NCBI GenBank assembly: GCA_045544195.1
Contig: JAZPYO010000040.1
Coordinates: 1 to 64,000 of the forward strand
Length of the DNA stretch: 64,000 nt
Reading direction: 5' to 3'
Source of the DNA: RGIG7213 sp045544195
GTDB lineage: Bacteria; Bacillota; Clostridia; Oscillospirales; CAG-272
In this document: positions 24,629 through 33,084 of the stretch, piece after piece
How the letters are laid out: each line of letters opens with the position of its first letter
Numbering within the stretch: the stretch's first letter is position 1
Made by a program: the position numbers and the translations under genes
Notes under the pieces: model-generated
What the model was told of the DNA's origin: nothing
What the model saw: only the letters and a program-made list of their open reading frames with translations
The model's database searches: none

Positions 24629-25891
24629 ATGAAGATCGAAACACAATGCTTACATTCGGGATATTCTCCCAAAAACACAGAGCCGCGTGTTGTGCCGATA
24701 GTACAGAGCACAACGTACGTTTATGACTCTACGGAAGAGGTTGCATCTGTCTTTGATGAACCCACGAAATCGCTTATATATTCAAGATTTGCCAACCCCA
24801 CGGTAATGGCGGTTGAAAACAAGATCGCGGAGCTTGAGGGCGGCGTAGGCGCAATGTGCACGACCTCAGGTCAGGCAGCTACACTTCTTTCAATACTCAA
24901 TATCTGCAGAGCAGGTGACAGCTTTATCAGCACGACTGAGATATACGGCGGAACGGTAAACCTGTTTTCATACACATTTAAAAAGCTCGGAATTGAATGT
25001 ATTTTTATTGATAAAAATGCATCTGATGAGGAGATAATGAAGGCATTCAAGCCTAACACAAAGGCCGTATTCGGAGAAACGATAGCAAACCCCGCTTTGA
25101 CAGTTCTCGATATTGAGCGTTTTGCTCGTATCGCTCACGCAAACAACGTTCCGCTTATCGTTGACAATACATTTGCAACGCCCGTTCTTTGCAGACCTAT
25201 TGATTTTGGCGCTGATATAGTTATCCACTCCACCTCAAAATATATGGATGGACACGCAGTACAGGTCGGCGGTGTTATCGTTGACAGCGGAAAATTTGAC
25301 TGGACGTGCGGAAAATTCCCCGAATTAGTAGAGCCTGACGAATCGTATCACGGCATATCCTATGTTGAAACATACGGCAAAGCGGCTTACATCATAAAGG
25401 CAAGAATGCAGCTTATGAGAGATTTCGGCGTATATCCTGCAGCACACTCAGCATTCCTTCTTAACCTCGGTCTTGAGACGCTGGCAGTAAGAATGAAGCA
25501 GTACTGCGAGAACGCTATGATCGTAGCAAAGCACCTTGCAGGACACGAAAAGATCGAGCGTATAAAATACTCAGGCCTTGAGGGTGATGAAGACAACCTT
25601 CTTGCAAAGAAATATCTCAAGGGCTCAAGCGGTGTTATTTCCATAATAATCAAGGGCGGACGAGAAGGTGCTATGAAGTTTATGAACTCGTTGGAGCTTG
25701 CTTCCAACGAGGTACACGTAGCAGACATACGCACCTGTGTATTGCACCCTGCAAGTGAAACTCACCGTCAGCTTACCGACGAGCAGCTCGTTAAGGCGGG
25801 TATTGAAGGCGGAATGGTAAGATTCTCCGTTGGTCTTGAAAACGTTGAGGACATAATCGCTGACATAGACAAGGCGTTGGCGGCAATATAA
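24629..25891 (+). CDS. O-acetylhomoserine sulfhydrylase-like PLP enzyme
   Basis: A Cys/Met-metabolism PLP enzyme of 420 aa. Family signatures include the N-terminal VPIVQSTTYVYDS, SRFANPTV with the residue that binds PLP phosphate from the neighbouring subunit, DNTFATPVLCRPIDFGAD, and HSTSKYMDGH with the PLP Lys. Length and the EPRVVPI start favour the O-acetylhomoserine aminocarboxypropyltransferase (MetY) branch, which makes homocysteine from O-acetylhomoserine and sulfide. Cystathionine gamma-synthase or methionine gamma-lyase activity cannot be excluded. It has its own promoter and terminator, with no other met gene near. Confidence 0.88.
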   Translation: MKIETQCLHSGYSPKNTEPRVVPIVQSTTYVYDSTEEVASVFDEPTKSLIYSRFANPTVMAVENKIAELEGGVGAMCTTSGQAATLLSILNICRAGDSFISTTEIYGGTVNLFSYTFKKLGIECIFIDKNASDEEIMKAFKPNTKAVFGETIANPALTVLDIERFARIAHANNVPLIVDNTFATPVLCRPIDFGADIVIHSTSKYMDGHAVQVGGVIVDSGKFDWTCGKFPELVEPDESYHGISYVETYGKAAYIIKARMQLMRDFGVYPAAHSAFLLNLGLETLAVRMKQYCENAMIVAKHLAGHEKIERIKYSGLEGDEDNLLAKKYLKGSSGVISIIIKGGREGAMKFMNSLELASNEVHVADIRTCVLHPASETHRQLTDEQLVKAGIEGGMVRFSVGLENVEDIIADIDKALAAI

Positions 25892-25900
25892 GACTACAAA

Positions 25901-25941
25901 AAAGGTAGATACACAGTCTTCTGTGTATCTACCTTTATTTT
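25901..25941. terminator. bidirectional intrinsic terminator
   Basis: A perfect 13-bp stem (GGTAGATACACAG / CTGTGTATCTACC, loop TCTT) has T's on the plus side and A's that become U's on the minus side. It serves the metY-like gene and the convergent HprK-like gene. Confidence 0.93.
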
Positions 25942-25960
25942 TCGCTCGTTTTTCTGTATC

Positions 25961-26830
25961 TTACTCAGCAGTAAGTATGCCGCGAAGATACTCCGCAGCC
26001 AACGGAGAATTTATACATTCATATCCTATCATACGGACACTTGAAATTATATCATACAGCATTTCTGTGTTCAACTGCACCTGATCCGAATCGTGATGAT
26101 TTACAGTAGATGCTTCATACAAAAGAATAAACTTTTCTTTATCTGACAAAGGAGCTATTTTGTTTTTCTGTCCCTGATACAGTCTTATGACCGTATTCAA
26201 GGGCGCCTTTTTATTCTCCCTTATCTGAGATGAGCCGCAAAAGGGACTGCCGTATACGTAGTATATGCCGTTTTCCTTGCCTATCACCGTACAGTCGCCG
26301 TTTATGATAAGCGAATCAGAAAACATTTCTGCCCAGCGGTTAGTGATCGTAGATTTGCCTGTGCCTGACGGTGCGGTAAACACAAAGCCATCACCCTTAT
26401 CCTGCAGTATCACGCCGTGAAGCGTTATTTTGCCGCTATACAGCAGTGCTTCTTCTATTGCCATAATGTTGAGTATACGGAAGCTCCTTGCCATTACGGG
26501 CACGTCCTGCTGCTGTATATACATATCATAATGAAAATCGTATTCATTCTTCCTTACAAGATATATACTGCTGTCCCGATCGTGCAATATACTGATGTTG
26601 AACTGCCTTACTGTATATTCGTCGGTTTTGTATATATACATACTGCGGTCAGTCATAACAGGCTTTGTAAGGCTGTACCGTTCGGGTAATGATCCTATGT
26701 GGACAGTATATATAACGTCCGCCTTGCAGCTTTCTGCTACGAACTGAGGAAAGAGGCTTTCAAAAACGGTCAGCTCTATCGGTGTGTCTATTCTGAACGT
26801 AGTATTTGCAAAATGCAGATAATGCTCCAT
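25961..26830 (-). CDS. HPr kinase-like (HprK-related) P-loop protein
   Basis: A 289-aa cytoplasmic protein. The N-terminal half resembles the regulatory region of HprK-related proteins and carries no known motif. Near residue 155 is Walker A APSGTGKST, preceded by LHGVIL, and followed by LINGDCTVI, in the order found in HPr kinase/phosphorylase and related kinases of RiPP (lasso and PqqD-linked) clusters. The canonical HPr kinase has a longer conserved C-terminal loop that I do not see. No RiPP precursor, PqqD or B1/B2 gene is adjacent. AAGGGGG before the ATG at 26830 fixes the start. It may serve an unlinked peptide or a phosphoserine pathway; function unassigned. Confidence 0.75.
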   Translation of the reverse strand: MEHYLHFANTTFRIDTPIELTVFESLFPQFVAESCKADVIYTVHIGSLPERYSLTKPVMTDRSMYIYKTDEYTVRQFNISILHDRDSSIYLVRKNEYDFHYDMYIQQQDVPVMARSFRILNIMAIEEALLYSGKITLHGVILQDKGDGFVFTAPSGTGKSTITNRWAEMFSDSLIINGDCTVIGKENGIYYVYGSPFCGSSQIRENKKAPLNTVIRLYQGQKNKIAPLSDKEKFILLYEASTVNHHDSDQVQLNTEMLYDIISSVRMIGYECINSPLAAEYLRGILTAE

Positions 26831-26858
26831 TTTATCCCCCTTATCCTTTATATTTAAA

Positions 26859-26891
26859 CAAAAAGGGATCGCAGGCAAAACTGCAATCCCT
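26859..26891 (-). terminator. intrinsic terminator after rpsU
   Basis: In minus-strand RNA, GGGATTGCAG pairs with CTGCGATCCC, followed by TTTTTG. It separates rpsU from the HprK-like gene, which may be reached by readthrough. Confidence 0.85.
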
Positions 26892-26907
26892 GTTGTGTGT
26901 ACATCAA

Positions 26908-27084
26908 TTACTTGTACTTGCGCTTTCTTGCCGCCTCGGACTTCTTCTTGCGCTTTACGCTGGGCTTCTCATAGTGCTCTCTCTTACGGAGCTCTGTGAG
27001 TACTCCCGAACGTGCACACTGTCTTTTAAATCTGCGAAGAGCACTGTCAAGCGTTTCGTTCTCTTTTACTCTGACTTCTGCCAT
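26908..27084 (-). CDS. rpsU: 30S ribosomal protein bS21
   Basis: A 58-aa basic protein beginning MAEVRVKENETLDSALRRFK and ending in KRKKKSEAARKRKYK, an exact match to the bS21 pattern, including CARSGVL and LRKREHYEKPS. S21 sits near the anti-Shine-Dalgarno region of 16S rRNA and aids initiation. GGGAGG lies 9 nt before the ATG. It is monocistronic or leads into the HprK-like gene, with a consensus promoter 38 nt upstream. Confidence 0.97.
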   Translation of the reverse strand: MAEVRVKENETLDSALRRFKRQCARSGVLTELRKREHYEKPSVKRKKKSEAARKRKYK

Positions 27085-27121
27085 TATTATTCCCTCCCTT
27101 CGCGTTACACATCTGCGAAAT

Positions 27122-27150
27122 ATTATATACCCAAACTATAAAAATGTCAA
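27122..27150 (-). promoter_or_regulatory. sigma-A promoter for rpsU
   Basis: Minus-strand TTGACA (27145-27150) and TATAAT (27122-27127), 17-nt spacing. Confidence 0.88.
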
Positions 27151-27199
27151 GTATTTTTTGCGATTTTTTTCTAAAAATACGACAAAAATATCGCCTTAA

Positions 27200-29602
27200 T
27201 TATTTCACAACTATGTTGAATATTTTACCGGGTACGTATATTTCTTTCACTATTGTTTTTCCCGTAATATATTCAGCTATTCTTTCGTTTTCCATTACCG
27301 CCTTCATAGCCGTATCCTTATCGCAATCTCTGCTCAGAGTTACCGTTCCGCGCATCTTTCCGTTGATCTGCACGCCGATCTCGATAGTGCTGTCAACTGT
27401 CTTTGATTCATCGAACGACGGCCAAGCTGTGCGTGAGCAGAGTCCGTTTCCGCCGAGAGATTCCCATATTTCCTCACAGAGATGGGGAGCAAAGGGGCAC
27501 AGAAGCGTAACGAAGGTCATAGCCTCATCCTTTGTGAGCGAGCCTATGGAGTTTATTTCGTTGAGCAAGGACATCAACGCGGCAATAGCGGTATTGAATT
27601 TCATATTGTCAATATCCTCTGTTACCTTCTTAACAGTCTTATGGAACAGCGATTCGAGCTTCGGTGTAACACCTGTACCGCTTATAAGCTCGGGTAAAGA
27701 TGCGACTCTTTCCAAAAATCTCTTACATCCCTTTATACTTTCCTGTGACCAGGGAGCAGATTTTTCAAAATCACCTATAAACATTTCGTAAAGACGCAGA
27801 GCGTCAGCACCGTAATCTCTTACTATATCGTCAGGATTGATAACGTTTCCTCTCGACTTTGACATCTTTTCGCCGTTTTCGCCCAAGATCATACCGTGTG
27901 CGGTACGCTTCATATAAGGCTCTTTGCAGGACAGAACGCCTATATCATAAAGGAACTTTGCCCAGAAGCGTGAATACAGCAGGTGAAGCGTTACATGCTC
28001 CATACCGCCGTTATACCAGTCAACAGGCATCCAGTAATCGAGAGCTTCCTTTGATGCAAGCTCATTCATATTATCAGGATCGCAGTAACGCAAAAAATAC
28101 CACGATGAGCCTGCCCAGTTAGGCATGGTGTCTGTCTCTCTTGTTGCGTGTCCGCCGCAGGCAGGGCACGTTGTATTTACCCAATCCGTCGCCTTAGCCA
28201 AGGGAGATTCGCCCGTGTCAGTAGGCTCATATGCTTCAACATCGGGAAGCGTCAGGGGAAGCTGATCCTCGGGAATCGGCACCCAGCCGCATTTTTCACA
28301 GTATACCAGCGGAACAGGCTCGCCCCAATATCTCTGACGGGAGAATACCCAGTCACGCAGCTTATAGTTAGTCTTCTTTTCACCGATATTGTTTTCCGTG
28401 AGCCATTCGATTATCTTGACCTTCGCATCAGCTACCTGCAAGCCGTCAAGAAATCCCGAATTTACCATAACGCCCGTTTCAACATCGGTAAATGCTTCAT
28501 TCTGAACGTCTCCGCCTGCAACCACCTCGATTATCGGCAGATCGAACTTCTTTGCAAACTCCCAGTCACGCGTATCGTGCGCGGGAACTGCCATTATTGC
28601 GCCTGTACCGTATGTAGCAAGTACGTAGTCAGATACGAATATCGGTATCTGCTTGCCGTTTACGGGATTTATTGCCATAACTCCGTCAAGCCTTACGCCC
28701 GTTTTATCCTTCGCAAGCTCCGTTCTTTCAAAATCGGATTTTTTCGCCGCATTTTCCTTATATGCGATGATCTCACCGTAATTTACGAGCTTATCCTTCC
28801 ACTTTTCAACAAGTGCATGCTCGGGAGCAACTACCATATATGTTGCGCCGAAAAGCGTATCGGGGCGTGTTGTATAAACTACTATGTCATCACCCTCTGT
28901 GGACTTGAATTTCACTTCTGCACCGTATGAACGTCCGATCCAGTTGATCTCCTGCGTCTTTACTCTCTCAATAAAGTCAAGACCCTCAAGATCGTCTATC
29001 AGTCTGTCGGCATATTCGGTGATCTTGAGCATCCACTGGCTTTTTACCTTACGGATGACCTCAGAGCCGCAACGCTCGCACGCACCGTTTATGACCTCCT
29101 CGTTTGCAAGAACCACCTTGCACGATGTACAGAAGTTTACGGACATTTCCTTCTTATAAGCAAGACCGTGCTTATACAACTGCAGGAATATCCACTGTGT
29201 CCACTTTACATAATTAGGATCGGTCGTATCTATCTCTCTTGACCAATCGAATGAAAGACCGAGCATTTTAAGCTGACGCTTAAACTTTTCAACGTTAGTC
29301 TTTGTAACTATCGACGGGTGTATCTTATTCTTGATAGCGTAGTTTTCGGTAGGAAGGCCAAATGCATCCCAGCCCATAGGGAAAAGCACATTGTAGCCCT
29401 GCATACGCTTTTTACGTGAAACTATGTCAAGCGCGGTATAAGGACGGGGGTGACCGATATGCAAGCCCTGTCCTGACGGATACGGAAACTCAACAAGTGC
29501 ATAGTATTTAGGGAGCGTATAGTCATTTTCGGCTTTAAATGCCTGGCATTCATCCCATTTATCCTGCCATTTTTTCTCAATACTTGTGTAATCGTATTTC
29601 AT
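27200..29602 (-). CDS. leuS: leucyl-tRNA synthetase
   Basis: Charges tRNA-Leu with leucine. The class I HIGH motif appears as GLHIGHPRPYT near residue 47 and KMSKS as EKMSKSRGN near residue 575. A zinc-binding insert has CTSC...CERC, and the CP1 editing domain carries TTRPDTLFGATYMVVAPEH. The 800-aa length is typical of Firmicutes LeuS. It is the last gene of the 15-gene minus-strand block, 23 nt after rsfS, with AAGGA before its ATG. No leucine T-box is found in front of it, so control must come from the block as a whole. Confidence 0.98.
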   Translation of the reverse strand: MKYDYTSIEKKWQDKWDECQAFKAENDYTLPKYYALVEFPYPSGQGLHIGHPRPYTALDIVSRKKRMQGYNVLFPMGWDAFGLPTENYAIKNKIHPSIVTKTNVEKFKRQLKMLGLSFDWSREIDTTDPNYVKWTQWIFLQLYKHGLAYKKEMSVNFCTSCKVVLANEEVINGACERCGSEVIRKVKSQWMLKITEYADRLIDDLEGLDFIERVKTQEINWIGRSYGAEVKFKSTEGDDIVVYTTRPDTLFGATYMVVAPEHALVEKWKDKLVNYGEIIAYKENAAKKSDFERTELAKDKTGVRLDGVMAINPVNGKQIPIFVSDYVLATYGTGAIMAVPAHDTRDWEFAKKFDLPIIEVVAGGDVQNEAFTDVETGVMVNSGFLDGLQVADAKVKIIEWLTENNIGEKKTNYKLRDWVFSRQRYWGEPVPLVYCEKCGWVPIPEDQLPLTLPDVEAYEPTDTGESPLAKATDWVNTTCPACGGHATRETDTMPNWAGSSWYFLRYCDPDNMNELASKEALDYWMPVDWYNGGMEHVTLHLLYSRFWAKFLYDIGVLSCKEPYMKRTAHGMILGENGEKMSKSRGNVINPDDIVRDYGADALRLYEMFIGDFEKSAPWSQESIKGCKRFLERVASLPELISGTGVTPKLESLFHKTVKKVTEDIDNMKFNTAIAALMSLLNEINSIGSLTKDEAMTFVTLLCPFAPHLCEEIWESLGGNGLCSRTAWPSFDESKTVDSTIEIGVQINGKMRGTVTLSRDCDKDTAMKAVMENERIAEYITGKTIVKEIYVPGKIFNIVVK

Positions 29603-29625
29603 ATTCGTTTTCCTTCATTATGATA

Positions 29626-30054
29626 TTATTCTTCCGATATTGAAGCATCGGTTGGTATCTGTACAGCCTCGCCCCACAGCTTATCGAGCTTGTAGAACTC
29701 CCTTGCGGATCTTATGAACACGTGAACTATAACCGAGGAGAAGTCAAGCACGCACCATTCGCCGCCGCCCATACCGTCAGTACGTGCAACAGGCGCGCCG
29801 CACAGAGCCATCTGGTATTCCACCTCATCAGAAAGAGATTTTACGTGTGTTGTTGAATTAGCGGTACAAATAACGAAATAATCCGCTATTATCGTTTTTG
29901 AATGTACCTGCAGAAGCTTGATATCATCGCCCTTTTTAATATCGAGAATGCTGACTATCTTGTCAGCTATCTTTTTAGGATCTGCACTTGAAAGATCCTC
30001 TATCTCTATCTGAAGAGCATTGGGATCTGACGTTGAAAATATCTGATCAGCCAT
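29626..30054 (-). CDS. rsfS: ribosomal silencing factor RsfS (Iojap/YbeB)
   Basis: RsfS binds uL14 of the 50S subunit and blocks joining in starvation. The core contains KGDDIKLLQVHSKTIIADYFVICTA and the GGGEWCVLDFSSVIVHVFIRSAREFYKLDKLWG block that defines the family. An N-terminal extension of about 30 acidic residues and a short acidic tail are extra. It follows yqeK by 13 nt, a usual neighbour order (nadD-yqeK-rsfS). Confidence 0.95.
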   Translation of the reverse strand: MADQIFSTSDPNALQIEIEDLSSADPKKIADKIVSILDIKKGDDIKLLQVHSKTIIADYFVICTANSTTHVKSLSDEVEYQMALCGAPVARTDGMGGGEWCVLDFSSVIVHVFIRSAREFYKLDKLWGEAVQIPTDASISEE

Positions 30055-30067
30055 TTTGTTCCTTCCT

Positions 30068-30691
30068 TTACTTTATAATTTGCCGCATCTGCTCCCAGCC
30101 TGAAAGTGTATCAGGGTGAATAAATGCGTCTTTTTCTTTCAGATGGCCTACGGTATTATCGTAAGCCAAAAATACCGCTTTGTCAAGATGATTTTCCAAA
30201 TTTTCTCCGTTTGTATCGAAAAAATAGAAATCGTGAAGACGCTTGCAGGCATCGTGACGTCGCTTCGGCTCAATATAATCGGACAAAAAAACTATTTTTT
30301 CTGCCGTTGACATATCAATACCGCCCGTACAGTGCTTGCGTATTATATCAAGTATCACATCATCATTGTATGTCGGGTATTTTTCCTTTACATATTCCGC
30401 GCCTGTGAGCTGGTGTAATACCTGCGGACTTTTCAATTCGTTATCTGTAAGCGTTATACCGTACCTTTTGCACATTTGAAGCTGATCGGAAACGCTTTTT
30501 TCCCTTGTTATGTCATGCAAAAAACCCGCCTTGACAGTCCTTTCAGTCGTTTCATCATCCAATGAAAGCTGTCTGCACAGAATATACGCTGTCTGCGCTA
30601 CTGAAACAACATGCTCATACCGTTCATCTGACAGCTCCGATGACATTATTGCATAAAGCTCTTTTGTATATTCAAGGTCTGTAAAGTCCAT
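30068..30691 (-). CDS. yqeK: YqeK-type HD-domain hydrolase
   Basis: The HD domain shows H of YEHVVSVAQ, HD of FLHDITREK, and later SDYIEPKRRHD, as in YqeK, the symmetrical Ap4A hydrolase of Firmicutes. Such enzymes hydrolyse diadenosine tetraphosphate to ADP. The 207-aa length fits. It overlaps nadD by 20 nt and precedes rsfS, a conserved order. Assignment to Ap4A is from the family. Confidence 0.92.
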   Translation of the reverse strand: MDFTDLEYTKELYAIMSSELSDERYEHVVSVAQTAYILCRQLSLDDETTERTVKAGFLHDITREKSVSDQLQMCKRYGITLTDNELKSPQVLHQLTGAEYVKEKYPTYNDDVILDIIRKHCTGGIDMSTAEKIVFLSDYIEPKRRHDACKRLHDFYFFDTNGENLENHLDKAVFLAYDNTVGHLKEKDAFIHPDTLSGWEQMRQIIK

Positions 30692-31283
30692 TTTTCTTTA
30701 TATACTCCATTACATCAGGGCATACAAAATCGGATATATCCTCACCGCTTGCAGCCATATTGCGTATCTGAGTTGATGACAGCGGATACGGTGCATACTC
30801 GGGCGTTATAATACGCGCACCGTATACCGCTATATATTCTTCCTTTTTTTCTTCTATCTTGCGAAGTATCTCTTTTCCGCTTTGACGCGGAAAGCACACA
30901 ATAGTCGAAAGAGAAAATATTTTTTCAGGCTGATACCAGGTATCGAGCGTAAGAAACATATCGTCTCCCGTGAGCAAGAACAGCTCGTTATCTTCTGTTT
31001 TGAAATGCTCCAGCGTATCCTTTGTGTAGCTTATGCCCTTTTTTTCGATCTCATAATCGGATACGGTTGCTTTTTCAACATTTGCAAATGCAAGTGCCGC
31101 CATTTCAAGCCGTTGATACGGTGTGCTTCCGTTGTCCGCCTGCTTATGCGGCGGCGTCCACGTTACTGTAATTATCAATTCGTCAAGATCTGCGCACTTG
31201 ACAAACTCCTCCGATGCCAGAACGTGACCGTTGTGCGGAGGTGAAAACGTACCGCCGTATATACCTATTCTCTTTTTTCTCAT
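30672..31283 (-). CDS. nadD: nicotinate-nucleotide adenylyltransferase
   Basis: NadD joins ATP to nicotinate mononucleotide in NAD synthesis. The nucleotidyltransferase motif is GIYGGTFSPPHNGHVLA, with the (H/T)xGH element as HNGH, and the second motif is SSTQIRNMA. The 203-aa size is normal. It overlaps both yhbY (4 nt) and yqeK (20 nt), pointing to coupled translation. Confidence 0.96.
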   Translation of the reverse strand: MRKKRIGIYGGTFSPPHNGHVLASEEFVKCADLDELIITVTWTPPHKQADNGSTPYQRLEMAALAFANVEKATVSDYEIEKKGISYTKDTLEHFKTEDNELFLLTGDDMFLTLDTWYQPEKIFSLSTIVCFPRQSGKEILRKIEEKKEEYIAVYGARIITPEYAPYPLSSTQIRNMAASGEDISDFVCPDVMEYIKKNGLYRP

Positions 31284-31585
31284 TTAGGCAGTATTATCCT
31301 TTTTTCTCTGCGTTTTTTGTCCTGTGTTTCACGGTATAAAACGATCTTCGCGCCTATTACCGCAACACAGTCCGCGCCTGTTTGCTCACACAGTATTTCC
31401 GCTGCCTCTTTTGCAGTATACGGTGAGTTTTCAAGCACGTGGAGCTTAATAAGCTCGTGTGCTGTAAGCGCATCTGATATTTGCTTTACCATATTTTCGC
31501 CTATCTCGTTCTTGCCGACCTGGAAAATAGGCGTCAGCGTTTGAGCAAGAGATCTTAAAAACGCTCTTTGTTTTGATGTCAGCAT
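31280..31585 (-). CDS. yhbY: YhbY-family (CRM domain) RNA-binding protein
   Basis: A 101-aa single CRM-domain protein: MLTSKQRAFLRSLAQ, the QVGKNEIGENMVKQISDAL segment, and VAVIGAKIVLYRE near the end. Homologues associate with pre-50S particles. It overlaps rdgB by 7 nt and nadD by 4 nt. Confidence 0.92.
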   Translation of the reverse strand: MLTSKQRAFLRSLAQTLTPIFQVGKNEIGENMVKQISDALTAHELIKLHVLENSPYTAKEAAEILCEQTGADCVAVIGAKIVLYRETQDKKRREKRIILPK

Positions 31586-32169
31586 AATTCCTCCAGCCTT
31601 TTTGCAAGGGCTGATATCGCCTTTGCTCTGTGGCTAATTTTATTTTTTTCTTCAGGTGTCAAAAGCGAAAACGTTTTATCATACGGCGGATAATAGAATA
31701 CAGGGTCGTATCCGAAGCCGCCGCTGCCGCATTTTTCACGAAGTATCATTCCCTCAACGCTTCCCTGAACGCTGATCTTCGTTCCGTCAGGAAACACACA
31801 GCTCATACAGCAGATAAAATGCGCCGTTCTTTTCTCATCGGGAATGTTTTTCATTTTTTCAAGCAGAAAAGCGATATTATCCTCGTCATTGCCGCCCGAA
31901 TACCTTGCGGAATACACCCCCGGCTCACCGTTAAGGCTGTCAACACACAGCCCTGAATCATCCGCAATTCCGACATATCCCATTTTTGCGGGAACAGATG
32001 CCTTTATCAAGGAGTTTTCCTCAAATGTTTCGCCCGTTTCCTCAATATCATCGGTATATCCTATATCAGCAAGTGACAGTATTTTTATATCAGGAATTTT
32101 TTCCGACAGTATTGCCTGCAGCTCTGCTATTTTCTTTTTATTATTTGAAGCAAGTACAAATTCCATCAT
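31579..32169 (-). CDS. rdgB: XTP/dITP diphosphatase (RdgB/HAM1)
   Basis: Removes non-canonical purine triphosphates (dITP, XTP) before they enter DNA. The signatures are FVLASNNKKKIAEL at the N-terminus, EENSLIKASVPAK, DDSGLCVDSLNGEPGVYSARYSG and CGSGGFGYDPVFYYP. Two adjacent start ATGs (32169, 32166) exist; the first is used here. The start overlaps the ftsY stop by about 4 nt. Confidence 0.96.
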   Translation of the reverse strand: MMEFVLASNNKKKIAELQAILSEKIPDIKILSLADIGYTDDIEETGETFEENSLIKASVPAKMGYVGIADDSGLCVDSLNGEPGVYSARYSGGNDEDNIAFLLEKMKNIPDEKRTAHFICCMSCVFPDGTKISVQGSVEGMILREKCGSGGFGYDPVFYYPPYDKTFSLLTPEEKNKISHRAKAISALAKRLEELC

Positions 32170-33071
32170 TCGAACAATGCCTTTATAAATTCTTCGGCAA
32201 CGAACGGCTGCATATCGTCAGCCTTTTCACCGACACCGATATACTTGACGGGTATGCCCAATTCCTCTTTTATGGAAATAACTATACCGCCCTTTGCAGT
32301 ACCGTCGAGCTTTGTGAGAACAAGTCCCGTTATTTCTGCGGCGTTTTTAAATTCCTTTGCCTGAATTACCGCATTTTGTCCCGTAGTCGCATCAAGCACC
32401 AGAAGAGTTTCTCTTGAAGCATCGGGGGCTTCTCTCAATATGACACGGTTGATCTTTGCAAGCTCGTCCATAAGATTTTTCTTATTGTGGAGTCTGCCTG
32501 CGGTATCTACGATAAGAACATCCGCTTTTTTTGCCTTTGCGGCATTTACAGCATCGTAAACAACTGCGGCGGGGTCTGAGCCTTCAGCGTGCTTTATTAT
32601 ATCCACGCCGACTCTGTCGGCCCATATCTGAAGCTGGTCGATCGCCGCCGCGCGAAACGTATCTGCTGCGGCAAGAACGACCTTTTTGCCCTGTGATTTG
32701 AGATTGTTTGCGATCTTTGCTATGGACGTGGTCTTACCTACGCCGTTTACGCCTATAACGAGAATTACAGACGGCGTAGTTGAAAGATCAAGCCCGTCTC
32801 CGTCGCCGATCATTTCGGCTATTATCGCCTTAAGCTCCTCGTATACAAGCTCGCTTTCCGTTATTTTGTCAGCCTTTACCTTATAGCGAAGCCTTTCGAG
32901 TATCGTTTCTGTTGCGCTTACTCCGACATCGGCTGTAATGAGTATTTCCTCAAGCTCATCAAAAAGGTCCTCATCCACCGTGCGCATATTTATGAAAAGG
33001 TCCTTGACCCTTCCGAACAGCGCATCCTTTGTCTTTGCAAGTCCTGCCTTAAGTTTATCAAAAAATGCCAT
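32166..33071 (-). CDS. ftsY: signal recognition particle receptor FtsY
   Basis: FtsY docks SRP-bound ribosomes to the membrane. The NG domain is complete: GVNGVGKTTSIAKIA (G1), DTFRAAAIDQL, DTAGRL, TKLDGTAKGG and the closing GVGEKADDM...FV. At 301 aa it lacks the long acidic A domain found in E. coli, as is usual in Firmicutes. It lies 13 nt downstream of smc, the smc-ftsY order being widely conserved. Confidence 0.97.
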   Translation of the reverse strand: MAFFDKLKAGLAKTKDALFGRVKDLFINMRTVDEDLFDELEEILITADVGVSATETILERLRYKVKADKITESELVYEELKAIIAEMIGDGDGLDLSTTPSVILVIGVNGVGKTTSIAKIANNLKSQGKKVVLAAADTFRAAAIDQLQIWADRVGVDIIKHAEGSDPAAVVYDAVNAAKAKKADVLIVDTAGRLHNKKNLMDELAKINRVILREAPDASRETLLVLDATTGQNAVIQAKEFKNAAEITGLVLTKLDGTAKGGIVISIKEELGIPVKYIGVGEKADDMQPFVAEEFIKALFE

Positions 33072-33084
33072 CTTATATCACTCC

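Noticed and set aside
28148..28930. A 260-codon plus-strand frame opposite leuS.
   Set aside because: It lies within a full LeuS gene and has a Cys/Tyr-rich shadow composition without a ribosome site.
29603..29625. Possible leucine T-box in front of leuS.
   Set aside because: Only 23 nt separate rsfS and leuS, too short for a T-box; no AGGGTGG-type motif is present.
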